Shown here one piece after another: positions 35,471-45,900 of a DNA stretch of 64,000 nt. Origin of the DNA: Fratercula arctica. Taxonomy: Eukaryota > Chordata > Aves > Charadriiformes > Alcidae. Each line of letters begins with the position of its first letter. The stretch's first letter is position 1. The stretch is taken from NCBI GenBank assembly GCA_947846985.1, contig CANTUZ010000001.1, positions 3,038,001-3,102,000 on the forward strand. The letters are read 5' to 3'. Made by a program: the position numbers and the translations under genes. The notes beneath the pieces were generated by a model. That model searched no databases. It saw only the letters and a list, made by a program, of their open reading frames with translations, and had not been told where the DNA came from.

Positions 35471-37648
35471 GATGGGCAGGTCATGGAGGTGGGAGCACTG
35501 CGTGCATCCATGTACTTGCTGCAGCTGTGAGAATTTCATCTTTGAGGATCATCATCTGCAGGAACATTCATTGGGACGCACTAAAGGTCATGCTGTGATC
35601 TTCACAACGATGCAGACAGATAACGCCGGGCTTTTTATGTGGTTAAAAAATTCAAATGACAATTTCCTCGGGCGTCAGTAGGTTCCATAGGATTCTACGT
35701 AATGCCACGTAGACAGCTGAGACTGGCGGTAGTGCTCCAGCAGTGCTGCTCCGAGTGACTCTTCATAAAGCAGGGATAAAAGAAGCCACAGTCCTCCCTG
35801 GCTGCAGCTTGCAAATACTCTGGTTAAAATCACCTACCAATCCTCATTAACTCGTTATTTTAAGCCCCAAAGGGATGATTATTTTGTTCAAATTCAGGCA
35901 CAATCTGGTTTATTAAATGACTCTCATCGTGTCGGATGGTCACTGTGGTGAACAATGCGAGGGGTGGACTTAACCTCTCAAAGCTGCTGAAAATCAAATG
36001 TAAAACTGAAACCTTATCCCTAGAAACTCCACGTTTTATAATGCTCTTGCAACCAGTTCCTTGTCACACTAAAACAGCAGAACGCAAAGATAAGCCTGAA
36101 ATTTAGAATGCGAGGCCAAAACCTTAGCTAGCACAAGCTGGGAATCTGCAGGGATTTCTTTGGAGCTACATCAGCTCCACTGCTATAAAGTCGTTAAGAC
36201 GTTAACATGGGATTTGGGGTCATATTTGAATTTTCCTCTGGGGGAATTTTTGCTCTTTAGTCCTTGAATGATGGGTTAGAGCTCTCCATGTACATTAAGC
36301 AACAAACTAAATGCAATCTCCATATATAGGGCATGTGAGCTGCTATGTCAAGTAACTCAAATTTGAGTTTTCTAAACAGGAGTATTTTAAGAAAGTTTTG
36401 AAATAGTCATGGGCTCCTCTGGAAATGAAAAAAAAAAAAAGGGAAAATCCTGCTATAGTAGTGTCGTATGGACTTTAAGTTCACCAAATCAGGATAAGTT
36501 TGTCAAGGAATAGTCACGTATCATCCAAGGATTAATTTATATATTTTTTTAATTGTTTGATGCTTGGGGCAAACGAGGTGGTATATTCACATTGCTAAAA
36601 AAATTAGTTTTAGTGATTTACCTCTGAAATAACTCTGTTCTTGCAATGGTGATCCTCTCTGGTTTTATATATAATTCTGAGCTAGAACTGGTTAGCTCTG
36701 AAGAGTTCCGAATTCATAAAGCATTAGCAAATCTCTTGATTTTAGGATCATTTTTTGTCATTCCAAATGCTTTTTTCACACCTCAAATAAAGACTAGGGG
36801 GGAACCCAGGAACCCAGATTTCATTTTCAAAAGCAAGTTTTGATCCTCCGAGGTGAAGATGAAGGAGGACACGTATTATAATGAAGCAGAAACCAGGAGG
36901 TGAATCAAACCGATACAACAGGTCCAAAATTACCGTGTTTGAACCTCCTGATCTCCACTGCTTGGCTCAGGAGTCTGTATGTTTGAAAACAGCACACTTT
37001 CCTATTGAAAATACTGAAATATTAGGGTATTTTTTCCATTGGAAGAAAAATATAGAGCTGCACTAGTTATCAGAAGATCTTCCAAAAAAAAGGCCACTGT
37101 TTTGAAATAATTTTCCTGATTGGAGACAGCAACATCCAGAACTCAAACACAACTCCAGGCTCACAATACCCAAAACTTAAGCTCGAGGTATCGAATTTAT
37201 TGGGCACCCACACGTAGAATCACACAATTTGATCAGAAAAGTCCACATCAACGTGTCTCAATGTGGTAAACCGGAGAATTACTGAGGCAAAAAGTTCAGC
37301 AGCTCCGTTTTCAACTCCTAGGAAGTACGTTGGGGAAAGGCAGACCACGACGAGCGGCTGTAAGGGAAAGAGAAGGATGGAAGAGGATGACTTCTGCAAG
37401 GATGGCCATCAAACTCTAGAAAACTTGACTTTCCACTCCACTTTTCATTATTCTTCCTCTTTTTTTTTTTTAATTTTTAATGAGTTCACCATTGAATAGA
37501 GAAGACCAAAATACATGCTAAAAACAACTCCGGTACAACACATGCCAACGCAGCATGAATATTGCAAAACCGTGAGTACTGCAGGTGAACGAAGGCTTGG
37601 TGGGCTTCCAGTAGGAAAGGTCTCCATGGTGTGGGACCTGCACGGGGT

Positions 37649-37732
37649 TGAAGACAGGAGCAGAAGAGGAGAAGACGAGAAGAGGAGAGGAGGAGAAGAG
37701 GACAGGAGAAGAGAAGAACAGGACTTTCCAGC
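37649..37732. repeat. Purine-only-like tract (AGAGG-type)
   Basis: About 84 bp that are almost pure purine on the + strand (repeats of AGGAGAAGA and AGAGGAGG). Such tracts can form intramolecular triplex DNA. It lies 2.2 kb upstream of UVRAG. Confidence 0.7.
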
Positions 37733-37759
37733 ACTGCATGCCACGTTCAATCCTTCCAG

Positions 37760-38160
37760 AGCCGCCCAGCCTGGTGGGAACAGGCATTTCCAGTGCCGCG
37801 GCATGGGCTGGGGACAGGCGTTCCCAGTGCTGCTGCCGGGGCGGTGGGACGGGTGTTCCTGGTGGTGCAGGGACGGGTGTTTTGGCACAGCCCGTGCCGG
37901 TCCTCAGCAGCGCGATGGGGACAAGCATCTCCAGTGTGGCTCCCTACGCAGGGCAGGTGCTGCACGGTGCCATGGGGATAGGTGCCCCAGGTGGGGTGCG
38001 GGGACAGGACTGGCGCTCCCGGTGCTGCCCGGTATGTGGGGATGGTGCCACCCCCATGGGGATGGTCCTCCTGGTCAGCATGGATGTTTCCTGGGTGGGG
38101 TGGGATGGAAGTAGGTGCTGGGGGGATGGCTGTGATGGGTCTTGGTGAGTGTTGGCATCG
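37760..38160. repeat. Degenerate GC-rich repeat next to the minisatellite
   Basis: Loosely repeated phrases such as GGGACGGGTGTTCC, CATGGGGATGG and GGTGCTGCCCGG recur without a fixed period. It looks like an older or more diverged minisatellite that passes into the ordered array at about 38,160. Open frames here on both strands are compositional. Confidence 0.55.
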
Positions 38161-39305
38161 GGGTTGGCCTGGAGTGGGCTGGTGGGATGTGGGATAGGTT
38201 GGCGTGGTTCTGGGTTGGTTGGCATGATGTTATAGGGCAGGTTGGCCAGTTATGGGGCAGGTTGGCCTTTAATGGGGCAGGTTGGTCTTTTGTGGGGCAG
38301 GTTGGCCGGTTGTGGGACAGGTTGATCTTTTGTGGGGCTGGCTGGTGTAACATGGGATGGGTTGGCGTGCTGTGGGATGGGTTGATGTAATGTGGGATGG
38401 GTTGGCATGATCTTATGAGGCAGGTTGGCCTGTTATGGGGCAGGTTGGTGTGATGTGTAAAAGGTAGGTGTGATATGGTGCAGGTCGGCCAGCTGTCGGT
38501 CACGTTGGTGTGATGTGGGATGGGTTGATGTGATGTGGGGCAGGTTGGCATGATGTTATGGGGCAGGTTGGGGTGATGTTTAACAGGTAGGTGTGATATG
38601 GGGCAGGTTGGCATGATGTGGGGCAGGTTGGCCAGCTGTGGGTCAGGTTGGTGTGATGTGGGGCAAGTTGGTGTGATGTGGGGCTGGTTGGCCTGCTGCA
38701 GAGCAGGTTGGCCTGCTGTAGGGCACACTGGTGTGATGTGGGGCAGGTAGGTGTGATATGGGGGGCAGGCTGACATGATGTGGGCAGGTCAGTGTGATGT
38801 GGAGCTGGTTGACCTGTTGTGGTGGGGCAGGTTGGCCTGTTATGGGGCAGGTTGGCCTATTGTGGGTCAGATTGGTGTGATGTGGGGCCAATTGGCCTGT
38901 TGTGGTGGGGCAGGTTGGGCTGTTGTGGGGCAGGCTGATGTGATATAGGGCAGGTTGGCCTGCTGTGGGACAAGTTGGTCTGATGTGGGGCAGGTTGGTG
39001 TGATGTGGGGCAGGCTGGTCTGTTGTTGTGGGGCAAGTTGGCCTATTGTGGGGCAGGTTGGTGTGATGTGTGGCCAATTGGCCTGTTGTGGTGGGGCAGG
39101 TTGGCCTGCTGTGGGGCAGGTTGGTGTGATGTGGGGCAGGCTGGACTGTTGTGGGACAGATTGGTGTGATGTGGGGCAGGTGGGGTGATATGGGGCTGTT
39201 TGGCCTGTTGTGGTGGGGCAGCTTGGCCTGTTTTGAGCCGATTGGTGTTAACGTGGGGCAGGCTGACATGATGTGGGGCAGGCTGGGTGATGTGGGGCTG
39301 GCTGG
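38160..39305. repeat. G-rich minisatellite upstream of UVRAG CpG island
   Basis: About 1.1 kb of imperfect tandem units of roughly 20 bp built on GGGGCAGGTTGG. The units alternate between forms ending CCTGTTGT and TGTGATGT, and higher-order units of 40-60 bp are visible. The G-rich strand is +, with recurring runs of four Gs. It stops abruptly at the CpG island. Long open frames on the minus strand through it (His/Thr/Pro-rich) follow from the repeat. Confidence 0.92.
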
Positions 39306-39422
39306 TGAGCCATGAGGGTGCCGCCGAGGGCCCGCAGCCCCTCGGGGACGCCGGGCCCAGCCTCCCTCAGCCAGGCCGGGCGGCAGGGGAACGGCCCAGG
39401 CCGCGCCCCGTTGCCATGGCAA

Positions 39423-39448
39423 CCCCCCCCCCCGCCCCCACCCCCCCA
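39423..39448. repeat. C-run upstream of the UVRAG E-boxes
   Basis: Consecutive C-tracts interrupted by single G or A, giving G-tracts on the minus strand that could fold as a quadruplex, 20 bp from the first E-box. Confidence 0.6.
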
Positions 39449-39468
39449 GCAAAATATTTTCATCCCAC

Positions 39469-39474
39469 CACGTG
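39469..39474. promoter_or_regulatory. E-box CACGTG (first of a pair)
   Basis: Palindromic CACGTG followed by A, about 440 bp upstream of the UVRAG ATG. It lies 25 bp from a second copy. It fits the core of the CLEAR element bound by TFEB/TFE3, and also USF/MYC. Confidence 0.5.
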
Positions 39475-39493
39475 ATAAAAACATCTCCCCACA

Positions 39494-39505
39494 CACGTGA
39501 CGTCA
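39494..39505. promoter_or_regulatory. E-box CACGTG overlapping a perfect CRE TGACGTCA
   Basis: CACGTG at 39494-39499 shares two bases with TGACGTCA at 39498-39505. The composite could be read by bHLH-ZIP factors and by CREB/ATF, probably in competition because the sites overlap. Confidence 0.5.
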
Positions 39506-39522
39506 ATCCAAAACGTCTCCCT

Positions 39523-39706
39523 CCAATCACCAGCCGCTCCTTCAGGCGCCGTCCCGCCTTCCGGAAGTGGGCGCACCAATCGGCGTCGGCTCCCCTTCCA
39601 ACGGTTTGACAGAGGCGGTGGAGGGGGGCGTTGATTGGCCTCCCTTTCAGCCAGTAGAATCTCAAAGAGGCGCCCTTGCTCCCGCCTCCGTGGAGCGCGG
39701 GCCAAT
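39523..39706. promoter_or_regulatory. Cluster of CCAAT boxes in UVRAG promoter
   Basis: CCAAT occurs at 39523-39527, 39576-39580 and 39702-39706 on the + strand, and as ATTGG at 39634-39638. Spacing is about 50-65 bp. Multiple NF-Y sites with GC boxes are typical of TATA-less CpG promoters. Confidence 0.5.
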
Positions 39707-39804
39707 GAGCGAGCGTAACGCCGCTTCCCGCCCGCCCCCCGCCGCCCGCCCCCCAGCACTGCGGTAATATGGCTCCGTAGCGAGCGGCCCGGGCCGGTGC
39801 TGCT

Positions 39805-39812
39805 GCCGCCAT
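39805..39812. promoter_or_regulatory. YY1-type motif GCCGCCAT
   Basis: GCCGCCAT is the core of the YY1 site commonly found just downstream of transcription starts of CpG promoters. It lies about 105 bp before the UVRAG ATG and may mark the 5'UTR start region. Confidence 0.4.
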
Positions 39813-39868
39813 TAACCCCTGGGTGCCCGGCGGTGGCGGCGGCGGGGGGGGAGCAGCCCGCGGGGCTC

Positions 39869-39913
39869 ATGCGCAGGCGCCGCAGCCGTTGCTCGGCCGT
39901 TGCCCTGCCGTGA
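39869..39913 (+). other. Upstream ORF (14 codons) ending 2 nt before UVRAG ATG
   Basis: ATG at 39869-39871 opens a 14-codon Arg-rich frame (MRRRRSRCSAVALP) that stops at TGA 39911-39913, two bases before the UVRAG ATG. It is in a different frame from UVRAG. Its start context is weak (C at -3), whereas the UVRAG ATG has A at -3. It lies in the 5'UTR if transcription starts upstream of 39869. Confidence 0.55.
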
Positions 39914-39915
39914 GG

Positions 39916-39996
39916 ATGAGCTCTGCCGCCGGCCCCGCCGCCTTACCCCCGGGCTCCGCCACCCGGGCCTTGCATGTGGAGCTGCCCTCGCAGCAG
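39916..39996 (+). CDS. UVRAG: UVRAG coding exon 1
   Basis: Inside the CpG island; ends at GTACGA. Encodes 27 residues, [20 protein letters not shown] then VELPSQQ. The last ten residues are identical to mammals, which fixes the frame and the exon end. The Ala/Pro leader is shorter than in human, where several consecutive prolines precede the conserved ALPPGS. Confidence 0.95.
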
Positions 39997-42900
39997 GTAC
40001 GACGGGCCGCGGGGAAGGAAGGGGGGCTGGAGGCGGCCCTCAGCTCGGAGGGGTCCTCCCTGTTGTGAAGCGGGGGGTGGTCCCTCAGGTGTGGGGTGCC
40101 ATGAGGTGTAGGGGGGTGTGCTCTGAGTTGTGGGGTGCCCTGAGGTGAAAGAGGGGTATTTCCTGAGTTGTGGGGTGCCCTGAGCTGTAGGGGGAAGCTC
40201 TGAGGCGTGGGATGCTCTGAGGTGAAGAGGGGGTACTCCCTCAGGTGTTGGGTGCCCTGAGGTGAAGGGGGGGCTCCTGTCTGAGGTGAATGGGAGCGTT
40301 TCCTGAGGTATGGGGTGCCTGAGGTGAATGAGGGGGTACTCCCTCAGGTATTGGGTGCCCTGAGGTGAAGGAGGGGGGTGCTCCCTGAGGTGTGAAGTGC
40401 CATGAGGTGTAGTGGGGTGTTCCCTGAGGTATGGGGTGACCTCAGGTGAAGGGAGGATGCTGCCTGAGGTGAAGGGGGGTGCTGCCTGAGGTGAAGAAGG
40501 GGTGCTCTGAGGTGTGGGGTACCCTGAGGTGAAGGGGGGTATTCCCTGATGTGTAGGGTACCCTGAAGTGAAGAGGGGGTGTTCCCTGAGGTGAAGGGCA
40601 GGGCTCTTGAGGTGTAGGGGGGATGCTCCCTGAGGTGGGGGGGTGCCTGAGGTGTATCAGGGCTTCCTTGTGTTATGGGGATGCCTGAGGCAGTCCCTGG
40701 TCTGGTGGAAGGAGGGCCCATGAGACAAGGGGGTTTTGAGCACCTTTCTCTTGGGCTGGTAGGAAGGTGAGAGGGTGAGGTCCGCTTTGCATGGGGATGG
40801 GGGTCTGTGCCGCACTCCTGCCACTACTGGAAAGTCAAGGGGGGGGTCCCTCTCTCTGAGAAGCTGCTGCTGTGCCCGTAGAGGTGCTGGATGCAAACTA
40901 AAGTTGAGAGTTGCAGCACAGGTAACACCCAGATTAATTTGCTTTTAGTTTGGGTAACGGATGGGCTGGGAGCAGCTGGGGTGCCCTCTCCTCTCCTGCT
41001 GTGTCTTGTAATGGAGTGCGAGGTGAGCATGGATAAAACATACTGTGTATTCTGAAAAGTGGTGAAATGTTCCCTCCCCATCACATCCTTCCTTCAGCTA
41101 ACTCTGTTTTTCCTGTTTGCTGATAGTTGGCTTTTGGTTTACTGGGCAACCATCCCACATTTTAATTTTGGAGAGCATTAGGAGCAAGGTTAAGTGAGGA
41201 AGTCTGTGCTCTGCATGAGGGTTTAGCAATCTGTATCAGACTAAGTCTTGTGCCCTTTCCCGTCTTGCATGCAGTGACTTTTATTGTACGGGAGCTTAAG
41301 CAGTAGTGGTGGAGGGGGGAATAATTACTTACCAAAGGCATGATTTTCTTTATAAATACTGCACTTGAAGTTTTGGTTCATTGCCTCAGTGCAGTCAGTG
41401 TTATTAAGAAGTAGGCACATGCTCCGAGTTACTTGAACTATGTGTTACCAGGTGTGAAAATGAAGAGTTACTAGAGAAAAATCAATAGATGTTAACTTGA
41501 AACGAAGATATAACTGCTCTTTGGACAAACATAATCTACTACACGTTCACTTAGGATCAAAGGGAGGGAATGGAAGTGACTCTTGGCCACCGGAGCTGTG
41601 CAAGTATTGACCCTAATTTGAGAGCAAGTACTTATTTTAAAATGTGGGCCTGTCCTATGTCAATGAACATAAACCTGTGCACTCCTTTGGGTGAGTTTTA
41701 CAGGGAGTAGTGGCTTGTTCAGGAGATCAAGTATGGCCTTCTCCTTGCTGAATTTTTGGTTTTAGTCTTTCCCAGACTTGTGCAAGAACCAAGTGAACGC
41801 TACAGGGAGAAGCCTTAGTTATTAGTCACTGGACTTCATTTGTGAAAGTGAGACCAAAACACAGTCTTTTTTTTCCTAGGAGCAGAAGCTTTTGTAGGAG
41901 TTTGTAGGAGCAGAAACTAAATCATCAATTATAGGATGTTCCAGTTGAGTAAATATTTAGTTTAAGTTATGTAGGATGGGTGCTGAAGAAATCTTAATTG
42001 TAGCAAGTGTAAGTCTGTGACAAAGTCTGAGGTATTGTTTTGCTGTGTGCTGTGCAAATATAAGGACCATGTACTGAGGTATCTGTATGCTGTGCCAGTG
42101 CTTGGAATCAAATCAAGAAGCTCTGAAAGTACACTGATAACAAATCATCCTCTTTCACTGTATTATCTGAGCTTAAAAGTCTGTTACTGAATTGCAAGAT
42201 ACCTTACCTTGAAGGGGCTGTCACCCTGGGGATATTTTACTGCAGAATCATGAAAAAGAATGGAAAAGTCATTCCAGCCTGTTGCACCGTTTCTATAATG
42301 CAAAAATCTGGCGGATCCAATTGTGGTGCTATGTAATGCAAGGTAGTTTTTTCCACCTGCCAGCACAGAAATCAACTCGGTGATTTGTTTTAGTAGGTAA
42401 TTTTCTCTAGAACACCCAGTGCTGCATTTTTTTGAGTATAAGGGTGAGAGTAAGATGATCTGAGTCATGGCTATAAATCTCTCTAAAGACCAAATTCTCA
42501 AATGTGAACTTAAGGTGAGCGCTTTTAATGACTGAAATGACTTTTTAACAACTGAAGTGTTGAAGGTGTAATTTGTATTTCGTCTAGTTTTAAATGTGCC
42601 AGTAAAATTCACATTGATTAGAAAACAAAGCTCCTGCTACTGACACATTTTGTGGGAGTGAAAATGTCATGTCCAAATTCTTTTGCCAGTGTGACTACAC
42701 TTGTGTCAGACTGACTAACCTGTTCTTTAACTTGTTTATTGGTGGCAGGATGACCTGGCCTAAGAATGCCTTTTGCTGTTTTATTCCACGTTTTAAGTGG
42801 GGGAAATAGAGAATATGGCTGTAAAGAAATGCATGTGGTTAAGCGTAAAATTCCAGTTTGTATCCCTAAGTAATTATACCAGGATGTCATTTCCTGGAGA

Positions 42901-45900
42901 GCGAGTCTAACAGAATTGAAAATGTGTCATGAAATAATTTCGCTTTAAAAGCAGAGATTCTTTAGCGTTTTCTCTTCCTAGTTGCTCCATGCAAGAAAGC
43001 CAGGAGTGTCATGATAACTTACTGATTTCTAAATGCTTGAAACAAACTTTTCAGTCCTGTCATTATGAGCGGTTCAAAGCAATGGGTGGAGGGGGCCCAA
43101 ACCTTTCAGACTCTTACATTCTAGATGGAAAAGGTTGGACAGAAAAATGTAGTCTTAACATAGAGAGCCAGTCATGCTGCAGTCAAATGATCTGTTGAAT
43201 GTTACTGTGCTAATCGTTGACCAAAACAGATGTCATGTGTAGTTGTCTTAGAGACAGGAAAGTACATCTTCGTGGGCTCCAGAACCAGTGCTTCCAGTAC
43301 TTCAAACTTTATCTTCATGCTGAAATTGATAAGCTTTTACTATCAATTTCAGCATTAGAGAGACTGAAGCTTGTAATGGATGGTGAGATAGTGTTTGAAG
43401 ACTTGAACTGCATGTACTGTTGTACAAACAACCATACTGATGCACAGCTTGTAGTCAGCAAATAGGGAGTTGTGAGGAAGAAAAAGAACCTGAACTTTTT
43501 AAAAAATAAATGATTTCCAATTGGCCTACGATTCAGGCATTCAGTCAGATCCACATCCATAGACTGAAGCATCCCTCTTATCTAGATGGCTAATCAGGGC
43601 ATGAATAAACTATAGGTATAATTGGTTTTGAGTGGAGCAGAGGTGGATCACTCAGAAACAATGGCTGGAAGCATTTTAGAAAATGACAAAAATGTCCCCT
43701 ACTACTTTATTGTGATAAAGGTAGATGACAGAATAAAAGCGAACAAAACCCAATGTGGATTCTAGTGTAGTAGGTGATTACTAAGTCATATGTGTAACAG
43801 TTTGGCAGTTCTGTGACTTGGCTGATGATAAAGTATTTCAACAGCTCATTCCCAAGTGGTTTGACCGCACACCAACCACAGGGAAAATGTTCCTCAGCCT
43901 GTTGCATCTCTGCCACCAGTACTTGCCAGTGGTACGCTAAAAAGTTTGGTCTGCTCACATTGCTAATTTCCACTGCCCTGATTGGTGATGAGTTGCAAGG
44001 AGCTTTCTTTGGAAGATCATCTATGGCTTACTTCCAAGTTATAGAGGGAAAACAATGTGATGTTTAGACTGTACATAAGGCATTATCCTATAATGGGGCT
44101 ACGGATCACCTCCATCTCTAACTGCTTTTTTCCCCAGGAAACTGCTCAACTCTTGGACTCCTGTTCTTGATGCCATGATGTAAGCAATTTTCTGCTCACT
44201 GGAGATAGCTTAGGTAATGGGGGAAAAATTTAGATATTATAGGTATGAGGGGATACATGAGGAGCTGTACACAGAGTTAGGTCTTTTCCATCAGAAGTTT
44301 TAGTTCCAGTTCAGTGTTGGTCAACCATGTTTCAATATGCCCTGTGTAGTGATGTCCAAGGTGGGTTTCCAAGATGAGCTGCTTAAGGACTTTGGATATA
44401 TTGCGTGGGCGAGTGCATGTGTGGGAGTTCGATGTGCCCTGGTGAATATGGACATGGTGATAAGAAGGGAAGGGGTAAAGTGTACCACTGTGTGCAGCTG
44501 TGAATAGTGTTAGACCAAAGTCCAAGTGACCCAATATCTTCTCTGTCTTTGAGTTCATAGACATCTCTTGTTGGAAGGTGAAAGTTTCTGTGGAAAGGAG
44601 CAGCAATGAGCTTTCAGCCACAGGTGTCAGAAATAGGTGTACAGGGCAGAGCAAAACAGAGCAAACATTTAGTGAAACTTCCCAAGGACACTCTGTAGCC
44701 TCCATTCACTTTCAGACTGGGATTCATCAAGAACCAGTTTGATGGATATTTAGGAACCCAAGAGCAACACTTATGAAACATGTCTCCCGTGGCATCCATA
44801 CTAGCTTAAATCTGGGAGCAGTTCAGCTTGCATCCTGTGGGACGGAAGTTTGAGATAAGGGCAAGGGACCTGAAATGGTTCCATGATGAGCCATCTGAGG
44901 CTTCCTTGTGCTCTGAACTTCATCAAGCTGCTGAGCATCACATGTGTTTATACTCAGTACTGATACAGACTTGACAGACTAGAGGCATGTTGGTTTCATG
45001 AAATATGCATGTTGGCATTTCCAGTAGCTGGGTGAAAGTATCATGTGGCCAGGTTATGTTTTCTCCCATCCCACTGCTGCTCAAACAATGGGTTATCCCC
45101 ATCCTAAACCTCTTTGGCAGGGAAAGGTCCTTTGTTTTGAATACTGAAGATGAAAATCTTATTTAGGAATTGAAAAACTTTTGTCAGCTAAACAAAATTC
45201 TGGAGCAGACCCGAAGTGGTAGGAAGAAAATTCCCCAAAATCTACTTTGAACATGAAGCCACGCTATAATGTTTACTTTTCATGAATTGTAATGAAGAGA
45301 TTGGATTCAAAGACTGTGAAGGTCCTTTTCAGGTTTGTACTCTTATTCCATAATCCTTCCCATAAAGAAATGGGAAGTTGATGACAAGATCTGAATATCT
45401 CATTGATGACCATAGAAGTGAAGATTCTATCCATTTGGTAAAATGTCTTGTACAAGAAGTTGTTCCATTGAGCTACATTTAAAGAAATGTTATATACTAA
45501 GCACTTAACAGTCTTTGAGCTTCTGGAATTTTAGTAATTACATGAGCTTAGCATACACGCTTCGGAAACTTGCATTGCTACACTGTTTGAACCCAGGATG
45601 GAAAGGAATGGAAGTCATGGGTGCAGTGAACTTTAAAGCTGTTTTTTCTTTTGAAAGTACTTCTGGAAAGAACTTTAAAAAAAAAAAAAAAATACTTCTG
45701 AATTGTGAGTACTTCTGGATTCCGATAATAAATAAAACCATATTTTCAGCAGTTGGAAGTGACAATCCAGTACCTTGGATATATGTCTAGATACTTGAGG
45801 TGATGCAAGTGAGTAGAAGCAAGAGGTGAGGCAAGATGAGAAGAATATGGGTGAATTAGAACAAGGTTAAGATTTCATAGCTACTTTCTTTAAGGATGTA

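Larger units (their letters stand above)
23945..37640. other. Intergenic region between DGAT2 and UVRAG
   Basis: Apart from the CR1 copies (25,140; 25,690; 30,408; 32,800; 34,602), the solo LTR (29,271-29,993), an A-rich AAAACC stretch at about 30,083-30,130 and the two weak open stretches, I see only unique AT-rich sequence. 35,471-37,640 holds no recognisable feature. No gene is expected here by synteny with mammals. Confidence 0.7.
39310..40060. promoter_or_regulatory. UVRAG: CpG island spanning the UVRAG promoter and exon 1
   Basis: A sharp change to very GC-rich sequence with many CpGs, in contrast to the AT-rich flanks. It contains four CCAAT boxes on both strands, an ETS-type CCGGAAGTGG at 39561-39570, GC boxes around 39720-39755, and no clear TATA box. 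It therefore looks like a housekeeping, possibly bidirectional, CpG promoter. The start site probably lies between about 39,700 and 39,860, just upstream of the ATG. This is inferred from composition and motifs only. Confidence 0.85.

Noticed and set aside
37515..38148. Open frames of 166-199 codons on the + strand
   Set aside because: Composition-driven: purine tract plus GC-rich degenerate repeat. No splice context or domain.
39823..39915. N-terminal extension of UVRAG from an upstream in-frame position
   Set aside because: The frame is open but begins with GTG, not ATG, and encodes a Gly-run and 5'UTR-like sequence. ATG 39916 is preferred, though non-AUG initiation is not excluded.
38160..40690. 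CRISPR-like regular repeats
   Set aside because: Units are contiguous and imperfect without unique spacers. This is a vertebrate minisatellite, not a CRISPR array.
42184..44705. 142-codon minus-strand frames at 42184-42612 and 44277-44705
   Set aside because: No recognisable motif, no splice or promoter context; expected by chance in a 17-kb intron.
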